Of a stretch of 8,085 nt of DNA, positions 1-6,140 are shown piece after piece; positions within the stretch are counted from its first letter, which is position 1, and every line of letters begins with the position of its first letter. The notes beneath the pieces are model-generated. The model did no database searches and was not told the origin of the DNA. It was given only the letters and a program-made list of their open reading frames with translations. Location of the stretch: the NCBI GenBank assembly GCA_029212955.1, contig JARGOW010000022.1, forward strand, positions 6,765-14,849, given 5' to 3'. Position numbers and translations under genes: made by a program. Source of the DNA: Planctomycetota bacterium (GTDB lineage Bacteria > Planctomycetota > UBA1135 > GCA-002686595).

Positions 1-342
1 ATGTGTCCCCTGCTCACCATCTTTTGCGATGGCATCGGCATTCTCGGCGGCGGCTTCATTTCCGTGGCCCAACTCAACGTGAGTTGGGACATGTACCTGG
101 ACACGGCATTCTCGGCGCTTGAAACCAAGGCCAATCTGATTCCCATCCCCAAAGATGTGTACGCGGGCCTGCTCAAGTCCTGGGTCTTTGGCGGACTCAT
201 CGCCGTGGTCTCCTGCTCCGCCGGACTGAATGCACGCGGCGGCGCACTCGGGGTGGGCAAGGCCACCAGCCGGGCCGTTCGCGACTCGATCATCGTGACC
301 ATCGTGGCCAACTACTTCCTCACCTGGGCTCTCTACTCGTGA
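1..342 (+). CDS. mlaE: MlaE-family ABC transporter permease, C-terminal part (5' end outside window)
   Basis: This is the C-terminal 113 residues of an MlaE permease, the inner-membrane subunit of the Mla/MCE lipid transporter. MlaE proteins are usually about 250-270 residues, so roughly half is missing to the left; the ATG at position 1 is probably an internal Met, not the start. Visible here are a hydrophobic segment with PLLTIFCDGIGILGGG (residues 3-18), a KSWVFG stretch (59-64) of the kind that contacts the ATPase, a second membrane segment (about 57-76), the family-typical GG-ALGVG-AT motif (80-89), and a last membrane helix (95-112) ending at the C-terminus. The TGA stop (340-342) overlaps the ATG of the ATPase gene (TGATG), so the two are translationally coupled. 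Assignment by family motifs and by the ATPase and MCE neighbours is strong. Confidence 0.93.
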   Translation: MCPLLTIFCDGIGILGGGFISVAQLNVSWDMYLDTAFSALETKANLIPIPKDVYAGLLKSWVFGGLIAVVSCSAGLNARGGALGVGKATSRAVRDSIIVTIVANYFLTWALYS

Positions 343-1097
343 TGGACGAAAAACAACAAAACCCCTCGGACGAGGTTGTGGTCCGTCTCACCGATGTGCA
401 CAAGGCTTTTGGGCCCAAGAAGATCCTGCGCGGTGTGAGCTTTGAGCTTCGCCGTGGCAAGTGTCTAGGCATCATGGGCGGATCGGGCACGGGCAAGTCC
501 GTGACCCTGCGCCACATCATCGGGTTGATGCAACCCGACGCGGGCACCATCGAAGTCGAAGGCCGCGACCTGTCCACGATTTCGCGCTTCGACATGCAGG
601 AGATGCGCAAGAACATCGGGTACGTTTTCCAGGAAGGCGCCCTGATCAACTGGCTCACGGTGGGTGAAAACCTAGCCCTGCCCCTACGGGAAAACACCAA
701 GCTCAGCGACGCGGAAATCAATGCCAAGGTCCAGGAGAAGCTCGAGCTGGTCTACATCCCCGACGCTGGCAGCAAATTCCCCTCCGAGATTTCGGGCGGT
801 ATGAAAAAGCGCGTGGGCCTGGCCCGCGCCCTGATCACGGACCCGGACTTGATCCTGTACGACGAGCCCAACGCGGGCTTGGATCCGGAAATTTCGCGCT
901 CAATCAACCGCCTCATGCGCGAGGTATCCGATCGACTCAACGTGACCTCCTTGGTCGTCGAGCACCGCATCGAGTGCATTCAAACCGTCGCCGACGAAGT
1001 GGTTTTCCTGCTCGATGGCCACGTGCATGTGCGCGACAACGTCGACTCTTTCTTCCACCCCACCGATCCGCGCCTCAAGGAATTCCTGGGGGTCTAA
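342..1097 (+). CDS. mlaF: MlaF-like ABC transporter ATP-binding protein of the Mla/MCE lipid transporter
   Basis: This is the cytoplasmic ATPase that powers lipid movement through MlaE. It is 251 residues from ATG 342. A GTG one codon upstream (339) is also possible, but the ATG overlaps the mlaE stop as TGATG, and no Shine-Dalgarno is visible, which fits coupled translation. All nucleotide-binding motifs are present (numbered from ATG 342): Walker A GGSGTGKS (46-53), Q-loop Gln97 in VFQEGAL, the signature ISGGMKKR (150-157), Walker B LILYDE (170-175), D-loop AGLDP (178-182) and switch His208 in VVEHR. The ISGGMKKRVGLARA signature and the EGAL segment after the Q-loop are typical of MlaF rather than of other ABC importers. 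A Glu precedes the switch histidine where many ABC ATPases have Ser or Thr. It sits between permease and MCE protein, 33 bases before mlaD. Confidence 0.95.
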   Translation: MDEKQQNPSDEVVVRLTDVHKAFGPKKILRGVSFELRRGKCLGIMGGSGTGKSVTLRHIIGLMQPDAGTIEVEGRDLSTISRFDMQEMRKNIGYVFQEGALINWLTVGENLALPLRENTKLSDAEINAKVQEKLELVYIPDAGSKFPSEISGGMKKRVGLARALITDPDLILYDEPNAGLDPEISRSINRLMREVSDRLNVTSLVVEHRIECIQTVADEVVFLLDGHVHVRDNVDSFFHPTDPRLKEFLGV

Positions 1098-1117
1098 GCC
1101 CCCATTTCCTTTCCCTC

Positions 1118-1123
1118 AAGGAA
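1118..1123 (+). promoter_or_regulatory. Ribosome binding site of mlaD
   Basis: AAGGAA lies 7 bases before the ATG at 1131. It is the clearest Shine-Dalgarno in the window and fixes the mlaD start, which also begins directly with a membrane anchor. Confidence 0.7.
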
Positions 1124-1130
1124 CACGCCC

Positions 1131-2315
1131 ATGTCTCCCCAGCGCCACACCCTCCTCGGTCTCCTATTCCTGGCCGCCATTTCAGTCCTCGGCTACTACA
1201 CGCTCTTCCGCGCGGACTTCAATCCGTTCAAGGAACAGCACAAATTCGAGGTGTACTTCGAGGATGCGGGTGGCCTACGCGAAGGCGACGCCATCCTCGT
1301 GGCTGGCATGCGCTGGGGAAAGGTCGAAGCCCTGCACTACGACGCCCAGGAAAACGACCCCGAGCGACGCATCAAAGCCAGCTTGGTCCTGAGCCAGCGG
1401 GTCAAGCTGTACGCGGACCACGAGATCACCATCGAGGACGCCTCGGTGCTGGGCGGTAAATTCCTGAAGATCGAGCCCGGCTTCCCCAATACCGGCGACG
1501 CCCCCGAGGGTGATCTGTACGGTTCGGTGCCCGGATCGGCCCTGGCCTCCATCGGCGCGCTCATCGAAGAAAACCGCGGCGCCATCCAAAGCACGATGGC
1601 GGACCTCTCGGCCCTCATGGCCGATGCCAAGGCAGGCAAGGGCGTGCTCGGCGCGCTCTTCTCCGATGAGACCCTGCGGGCGGACTTGACCGGGGCCGTG
1701 AGCTCCGTGCGCGGCGCCTTCGAAAACATCGACGCCCTGGCCGAGACCATCCGAACCGGAGACGGCACGATCTCGAGCCTCATCAACGACAATTCGCTGT
1801 ACAAGCAAATTCAATCCCTGGGGGATGGCTTGACCGTGCTCACCACCGACTTGGGGGATGTGATCAAGGACATCAAAGCGGGCAAGGGCGTCGTCGGCAC
1901 CCTGCTCAACGACGAGAACACGGCGGAGCGCGTGCGCTTGGCCATCGACGACCTGTCGGCCATCACCAGCCGTCTGCGCAAGGGTGAGGGCACCGTGGGC
2001 CGCCTGCTCACCGACCCCACCATCGCCGACAACCTCAAGGCCCTCACCGTGGCCCTCACCGAAGGCCCGGGCACCTTGCACAGCCTGATCTACGAAGGTG
2101 ACCTCTACGACCAGGCCACAAGTATCCTGGCCAACGTGGACGTGTTCACCGAGGGCATGGCCAACCAGAACGGCACCCTGGCCAAACTGCTCAACGACGA
2201 TGAGGCCTACGTGGAACTCATGCGCGCCCTGCGCACCCTCACCGGCACCTTAGAAGAAGCCCGCGAGGCCGCCCCCATCAGCGCCTTCCTGAGCCTGGGA
2301 TTCCAGGGTTTCTAG
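1131..2315 (+). CDS. mlaD: MlaD/MCE-domain lipid-binding protein with long helical repeat tail
   Basis: This is an MCE-family periplasmic subunit, 394 residues, anchored by one N-terminal membrane helix (about 8-26). The MCE domain spans roughly 38-116: FEDAGGLREGDAILVAGMRWGKV early on and SVLGGKFLKIEPG at its end, both family-typical. In E. coli, MlaD (183 residues) forms a hexameric ring on MlaEF that passes phospholipids. Here about 280 residues follow the ring domain. They are mostly predicted helix and carry six copies of a GxG(T/V)xxxL(L/I/F)x(D/E) motif whose first positions are at 169, 210, 251, 285, 312 and 346. Similar Gly-turn repeats occur in other long MCE proteins. The C-terminus ends in hydrophobic FLSLGFQGF. 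A hexameric helical tube extending the ring is plausible by analogy with PqiB, LetB and mycobacterial Mce proteins, but that is inference. It is the last gene of the operon, with a terminator 26 bases after the stop. Confidence 0.93.
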   Translation: MSPQRHTLLGLLFLAAISVLGYYTLFRADFNPFKEQHKFEVYFEDAGGLREGDAILVAGMRWGKVEALHYDAQENDPERRIKASLVLSQRVKLYADHEITIEDASVLGGKFLKIEPGFPNTGDAPEGDLYGSVPGSALASIGALIEENRGAIQSTMADLSALMADAKAGKGVLGALFSDETLRADLTGAVSSVRGAFENIDALAETIRTGDGTISSLINDNSLYKQIQSLGDGLTVLTTDLGDVIKDIKAGKGVVGTLLNDENTAERVRLAIDDLSAITSRLRKGEGTVGRLLTDPTIADNLKALTVALTEGPGTLHSLIYEGDLYDQATSILANVDVFTEGMANQNGTLAKLLNDDEAYVELMRALRTLTGTLEEAREAAPISAFLSLGFQGF

Positions 2316-2341
2316 GGTCCAAAGCCGCTCGGCTAGAAAAC

Positions 2342-2387
2342 ACCCGGGCCCCGCGGCATGACGCTGCGGGGCTCGGGTTCTTTTTTA
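2342..2387 (+). terminator. Intrinsic terminator of the mlaE-mlaF-mlaD operon
   Basis: A 16-bp GC-rich stem (2342-2357 with 2363-2378, two G-T wobbles) has a 5-base loop ATGAC and is followed by TTCTTTTTT (2378-2386). It starts 26 bases after the mlaD stop. This is a textbook rho-independent terminator and marks the 3' end of the lipid-transport operon. Confidence 0.93.
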
Positions 2388-2594
2388 GGGTGCCTACTTC
2401 CGCCGGCCCTATGACCCTTCGGGTCCATTCCATTCAGGGAATCGATCCCCGCCGCGGGTCCGCGCCATTTTCTGGGAGGCCGGCTTCGCCCCCAACCATC
2501 GCCCCCGGGTCCAACGCCTGACCAAAGAAGCCCCCTGGGTTTCTTCCGTGGAAAGAGCTTCACTACGGGCCGGCGGTTGCTGAAAATCCTTTCC
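2388..2594 (+). other. Intergenic leader between the mla terminator and the anchored-protein gene
   Basis: About 207 bases with no convincing gene on either strand. It should contain the promoter for the next gene, since a terminator lies just upstream, but I see no clear -35/-10 pair. Two small hairpins stand out: GACCC-TTC-GGGTC (2413-2425) and a 9-bp stem with a 3-base loop at 2525-2545. Neither is followed by a T run, so neither looks like a terminator. Confidence 0.5.
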
Positions 2595-3413
2595 ATGCGT
2601 TGGTTCATCAAATGGTTGGTTGTGCTGATTTCGATCCCCGTGCTGCTCTTCGCCTTCGGGTTTGCGAGGCAGGTTTACTACGAAGCCACGGGGCAGGCGG
2701 AGCCCCGCGATCCGGCCCCCCACGGGGAACCTAGAGTCGAGAGCCCACGGAATCCTCCCGAGCAAGACCCATCACCCCAGACGCAGGATCGAGTCCCCCG
2801 ACCGGGGGTGGGGCTTCCCGATCTGGCCGACGCGATTGCTGCCAAAGACTGGCTCATCGACACTCGATTCTTCCATCTGGCCAACGGTTCCGAAGAGGTG
2901 CAGGCGGACCGGGACAGGCTCGAAAAGATGACCGTCAAAGAAGCCGTGTCCATCCACTCCGCCCTGCTGGACGGGGGCAAAGAACACGCCTCCCTGCGCC
3001 TGATGTTCTTCGCTCACATGGGCGGCCTCGACCGCGAAAGCCGCCGCGAGTTCATCGACCAGGTCGGTGCGGCCTACCAGGCTAAAGATGGGTTTTGGCA
3101 GCGCAGCGAAATGGGCGACTATGTCGGGCTGTTCTACCTGCAAAGGAATGACCCCGTATCGATCTTCGCCCAGGGTGTGCGCGCCTACTCCGAAGTTCTG
3201 AACAACAAGGAGGTCATCCAAGCGTTGAAGCAATTCAACGTCATCCGGGAAAACTCCGCCACCGACCAATGGGACATCCGGGTGCCCTCCAAAATGGGTG
3301 ACTTCGACGCCAAGACGATCATGGCCATCCATGATGCCGTCGACAAGGCCTTGTTCGGCAAGCAAAACTACCTGCGCGAACAACTCGCGGACTACGCTGA
3401 GGGCAAGCAGTGA
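2595..3413 (+). CDS. Unrecognised membrane-anchored protein with Pro-rich linker and helical periplasmic domain
   Basis: I do not recognise this 272-residue protein. It begins MRWFIKW followed by a hydrophobic helix (about 7-24), with Arg2 and Lys6 predicted on the cytoplasmic side, so the rest should be in the periplasm. Residues 35-75 form a linker with 12 prolines and many charged residues. From about 76 to 272 lies a soluble domain that looks mostly alpha-helical, with aromatic-rich stretches (DTRFFHLANG near 89, LRLMFFAHMGGLDRESR near 134, GDYVGLFYLQRNDPVSIFAQG near 174). I see no cysteine and no catalytic motif. ATG 2595 is chosen because it opens directly on the membrane anchor; a TTG six codons upstream (2577) is in frame but less likely. 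No clear ribosome binding site precedes either. It lies downstream of a strong terminator, so it is not in the mla operon, and 93 bases before the channel gene on the same strand, with which it may be co-transcribed. Confidence 0.8.
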   Translation: MRWFIKWLVVLISIPVLLFAFGFARQVYYEATGQAEPRDPAPHGEPRVESPRNPPEQDPSPQTQDRVPRPGVGLPDLADAIAAKDWLIDTRFFHLANGSEEVQADRDRLEKMTVKEAVSIHSALLDGGKEHASLRLMFFAHMGGLDRESRREFIDQVGAAYQAKDGFWQRSEMGDYVGLFYLQRNDPVSIFAQGVRAYSEVLNNKEVIQALKQFNVIRENSATDQWDIRVPSKMGDFDAKTIMAIHDAVDKALFGKQNYLREQLADYAEGKQ

Positions 3414-3421
3414 GGTCAACA

Positions 3422-3478
3422 GGCCCCACGCGCCTGTCCCGCCTTCGCACCGGGATCGTCAGCTGCGCTTGTGGGGCC
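3422..3478 (+). repeat. Inverted repeat GGCCCCAC / GTGGGGCC between two co-directional genes
   Basis: An 8-bp perfect inverted repeat (3422-3429 and 3471-3478) brackets 41 bases in the gap between the anchored-protein gene and the channel gene. The right arm overlaps the self-complementary GGGGCCCC (3473-3480). It could form a long-looped hairpin in a read-through transcript, but in such GC-rich DNA it may be chance. No T run follows. Confidence 0.35.
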
Positions 3479-3506
3479 CCATGGAGAACCCTAGGCTGAT
3501 TCCAAC

Positions 3507-4781
3507 ATGCAAGTGACCGAATCCGAGCTACCGACCCGCGAGCCCACGCCTTTCTCCTTCACCGATTGGTCTGAGATGCCGCCCGCCGTGGGCTTTGGCA
3601 TCACATGGCTCGGCGTGCTCATCGCAGCCTGGATCGCCAACTTTGTCGCAAAGAAAATCATCGTGCGTGCCGTGCGCGCCGTGATCGGCCGAACGCGCGC
3701 CAAATGGGACGATGTTCTCGTGGAGAACAAGGTCTTCGAAAGACTCTCCCACCTGGCCCCCGCCTTGGTTTTCTATGTGGCTGCGCCCTGGCTCTTCCCC
3801 GAATCGCAAGCCGAATACGCCATCGGCCTGCGGCGTGTCGCCACGGTTTGGATGTTCCTCGCGGGAGCTCGGGCGGGCAACGCGCTCTTCGAGAGCTTCA
3901 TCACCCTGGGTCGCAGCCAGCCGGCCTTCCGCGACAAACCCCTACGCAGCTACGCCCAAGTCCTGAGCATCCTGCTCTGGTTGGGCGTGGGCATCGTTTC
4001 CATCGCCACGCTCATGGACAAGTCCCCGTGGGCTTTGCTCACCGGCTTGGGTGCCATGACGGCCATCCTCCTGCTCGTTTTCAAGGACTCCCTGCTTGGC
4101 TTCGTGGCCAGCGTACAGATCGCGGGCAATGACATGCTGCGCATCGGAGATTGGGTGGAAATGCCCAAGTACGGAGCGGATGGCGACGTACTGGATATCG
4201 GCCTCAACACCGTCAAGATACAGAACTGGGACAAGACGGTCAGCACCATCCCAACCTACGCGTTCATGACGGACAGCTTCAAAAACTGGCGCGGCATGAC
4301 CGAATCGGGGGGCCGCCGAATCAAGCGTTCGATCGTGATCGACATGTCGAGCATTCGCTTTCTCGACCAAGCCGACCTGGACCGACTGCGCCAGGTTCAA
4401 TGCATCGCCGACTACCTGGAAGAGACCTCAAAGGAAGCCGCGACCTGGAACGCCGAACAGGGGATCGACGACACGAGCATGGTCAACGGCCGACACTTGA
4501 CGAACCTGGGTACTTTCCGCGCATACATCTCCAATTACCTGGAACGCAACCCTCAGATCCGAAAGGACATGACCTTCCTGGTGCGCCAATTGGCCCCCGG
4601 GGCCCAAGGCCTACCCATCGAGATTTACGTCTTCTCCGGAGAGCAGCGCTGGGTCCAGTACGAGGGGATCCTGGCGGACATTTTTGACCACCTGCTCGCA
4701 GCCATCGGAGAATTCGATCTGCGCGTCTACCAGCAACCCAGCGGCTCCGACGTGGCCGCACTTCGGGGCCTGGCCCAATAG
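3507..4781 (+). CDS. ybdG: YbdG/MscM-type mechanosensitive ion channel (MscS superfamily)
   Basis: This 424-residue inner-membrane channel opens under membrane tension to release solutes during osmotic downshock. It is close in length to E. coli YbdG (about 415) and shares its diagnostic stretches: RIGDWVEMP (212-220), QNWDKT then TIPTYAFMTDSFKNWRGM (239 onward), ESGGRRIKRS, NGRHLTNLGTFRAY (from 327) and DMTFLVRQLAPG (from 354). These distinguish the YbdG branch from MscS itself. Membrane helices are seen at about 28-48, 83-97, 111-132, 150-170 and 174-191; the last runs into the Gly/Ala-rich pore segment ending near SLLGFVASVQI (195-205), followed by the cytoplasmic beta domain and the YbdG-specific C-terminal part. 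The ATG start follows a weak upstream context without a strong Shine-Dalgarno. No terminator is visible behind it, and the next gene is convergent with a 102-base gap. Family assignment is firm; gating properties are inferred. Confidence 0.93.
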   Translation: MQVTESELPTREPTPFSFTDWSEMPPAVGFGITWLGVLIAAWIANFVAKKIIVRAVRAVIGRTRAKWDDVLVENKVFERLSHLAPALVFYVAAPWLFPESQAEYAIGLRRVATVWMFLAGARAGNALFESFITLGRSQPAFRDKPLRSYAQVLSILLWLGVGIVSIATLMDKSPWALLTGLGAMTAILLLVFKDSLLGFVASVQIAGNDMLRIGDWVEMPKYGADGDVLDIGLNTVKIQNWDKTVSTIPTYAFMTDSFKNWRGMTESGGRRIKRSIVIDMSSIRFLDQADLDRLRQVQCIADYLEETSKEAATWNAEQGIDDTSMVNGRHLTNLGTFRAYISNYLERNPQIRKDMTFLVRQLAPGAQGLPIEIYVFSGEQRWVQYEGILADIFDHLLAAIGEFDLRVYQQPSGSDVAALRGLAQ

Positions 4782-4883
4782 GCGCCAACCCACCGGGGAC
4801 TTGTACACGTAGGATTTGCGCCTCCCAGCCCACACCCGCGCACGTTTGCACTCTGGTGGCCACGGCTTAGCACACTCCGGTTT
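4782..4883. other. Convergent intergenic gap, no recognisable intrinsic terminator
   Basis: Two genes end towards each other here. I looked for a GC stem with a T run on either strand and found none; termination may be Rho-dependent or at a distance. Confidence 0.5.
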
Positions 4884-5936
4884 CTAGTCGAACTGCACCG
4901 CCAGACTGCTCGTGAAGTTCGAGGTCGGATTCATGAGCGGAACCGTGAGGTCGCGATACCAGGATTGAAAGTACCATGTCTCCCCCACTTGCGCGGCCAC
5001 ATCGCCCAGGGGTTGTGCCAAGGCCTGTAGATCCAAGGCAAGCGAGTAGGAACGCGCCGTACCGGAGAAGCGGATCTCACTTATATCGTTGAAGCGGCCG
5101 ATGGCGCCCCCCAAGCAGAGGATGCCCTCACTCATGCCCGGGAAAGGAATGTTGCCCGGCGCCTGACTGCAAATGAAATAGCCAAAGGTATTGGCCGGCA
5201 GCATCGACGCGGTCAGGGTCAGATCGTTGGCCGCCACCGCTGAGCTTCCCGTGGCGGCGCAATAGCCGCGCTCCTCCAGGCTGTTCTCCGTTTGAAGACA
5301 CGCAACCTCGCCAATGGGTTCCACCGAAGAAGCAAACAGATCATCCATATATATGGACGCGTTCACATAGACAGGCCGAAACTCAACCGACGCCATTCCC
5401 GGCACTCTCCAACCAAACCAGCGGCTTTCCCCACACGCCAGGAACATGTTTTCCTGGGTGATCCCCAGGCTCACGCCAAGGCGATCAAAAAATTCCACCT
5501 CGACCACACTGGAGGTTCCGATCACGTACGAGTCGGAACCAAAGTGGCCTCCAAACACGAGTTGATCCGTGGCGAAGGTCACCTGAAATGGACGAAACAA
5601 GGAACCGCAATGGAAGCTCCCCGTACGATGGGTCATGCCGCAGGCAGCATTGGTCCCGCCGTTGAGCGAGATCAAGAAGGGGCTGGCCAACGAATTCAAC
5701 GTGCCCTGGCCACCGAAAATTCCGCCCACGACAAAGGGTGCGCCCCCGGGGGGGTGTCCTCCCCCTACTTGTTGATGTTGGGTCTCGAAACCCTCGAACA
5801 TTTCCCCCACGAAGGGTTCCACGTCCGTGACCTGCCCGAGGGAAGGCGATGCGAGTGAAAGGGCCGCAATCCCCGGCAAAAGGGCGGTCTGTAGGGTGGG
5901 CAGAGCACTGTGGAGGGCTTTCGCGAGGGATTTCAT
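4884..5936 (-). CDS. Secreted beta-sandwich protein with planctomycete-type C-terminal domain
   Basis: This 350-residue protein has a signal peptide: MKSLAKAL, a hydrophobic Leu/Ala core and probable cleavage near SLG|Q at 34-35. ATG 5936 is chosen because it opens on this signal peptide; the frame extends 28 codons further upstream, but those residues are charged and His/Pro-rich. Residues about 40-205 look like an all-beta domain: a Gly-rich run, a CG..HRTGSFHCG stretch, FGGHFGSDSY, VVEVEFFDRLGVSLG, WFGWRVPGMASVEFRPVYV and an acidic AMDDL-like end (YMDDLFASS). This is the pattern of a jelly-roll module common in exported proteins of this group. Residues 224-350 form a second domain with FGYFICSQ, LCLGGAIGRF, SLALDLQAL, GETWYFQSWYRD and SNFTSSLAV, which I recognise as recurrent at the C-termini of planctomycete extracellular proteins. 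Several cysteines suggest disulfides. The role is unknown; surface or extracellular location is likely. No clear Shine-Dalgarno is seen. Confidence 0.82.
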   Translation of the reverse strand: MKSLAKALHSALPTLQTALLPGIAALSLASPSLGQVTDVEPFVGEMFEGFETQHQQVGGGHPPGGAPFVVGGIFGGQGTLNSLASPFLISLNGGTNAACGMTHRTGSFHCGSLFRPFQVTFATDQLVFGGHFGSDSYVIGTSSVVEVEFFDRLGVSLGITQENMFLACGESRWFGWRVPGMASVEFRPVYVNASIYMDDLFASSVEPIGEVACLQTENSLEERGYCAATGSSAVAANDLTLTASMLPANTFGYFICSQAPGNIPFPGMSEGILCLGGAIGRFNDISEIRFSGTARSYSLALDLQALAQPLGDVAAQVGETWYFQSWYRDLTVPLMNPTSNFTSSLAVQFD

Positions 5937-6140
5937 GGAATGGGGACCCGCGGGTAGATGCGGGGAATGGTGTAGCAGGACTTTCCCTTTAGAGCGCAAA
6001 CCGAAGTCAGAGTCCCTCAATCAGATCCGTGGATTCCACTGAAAACCCAATTCGACCCGGTGTCGCAGACCTCACCCCCCGGCATCAAAGATTGAATCTT
6101 TCGAACGGCGAATGAGAACCCCGGGCGGGTACAGCATCGA
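5937..6140 (-). other. Intergenic region between two minus-strand genes
   Basis: About 204 bases, downstream of the dioxygenase gene and upstream of the secreted-protein gene. It should hold the promoter of the secreted protein; I could not identify a convincing -35/-10 pair. It contains the palindrome at 6087-6101, listed separately. No T-run terminator is seen for the dioxygenase gene. Confidence 0.5.
6087..6101. promoter_or_regulatory. Candidate operator: 15-bp perfect palindrome
   Basis: AAAGATT-G-AATCTTT is a perfect 7+1+7 inverted repeat, markedly AT-rich within GC-rich surroundings. A one-base centre favours a dimeric protein-binding site over an RNA hairpin, though a 5-bp stem with a 5-base loop could form. 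It lies 150 bases upstream of the secreted-protein start (5936) and 40 bases past the dioxygenase stop, so the secreted-protein gene is the likelier target. The regulator is unknown. Confidence 0.35.

Noticed and set aside
1275..2081. A 268-codon minus-strand frame inside mlaD
   Set aside because: It mirrors the GC-rich third codon positions of mlaD, and the plus frame has clear MCE and repeat motifs.
2577..2594. TTG start six codons upstream of the orphan gene's ATG
   Set aside because: A rare start codon without a ribosome binding site; the ATG at 2595 gives a normal anchor beginning MRWFIKW.
2772..3419. A 215-codon minus-strand frame over the orphan anchored-protein gene
   Set aside because: I considered it because the plus-strand protein is unrecognised. 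The plus frame has a clean membrane anchor, linker and domain layout and agrees in strand with its neighbour; the minus translation shows no signal or motif.
3942..4400. A 152-codon minus-strand frame inside the channel gene
   Set aside because: The plus frame matches YbdG-family motifs throughout, so this is a shadow.
5292..5858. A 188-codon plus-strand frame opposite the secreted protein
   Set aside because: It has no motif or export signal; the minus frame has a signal peptide and a recognisable C-terminal domain.
5937..6020. N-terminal extension of the secreted protein to a start at 6020
   Set aside because: It would bury the signal peptide behind 28 charged and His/Pro-rich residues.
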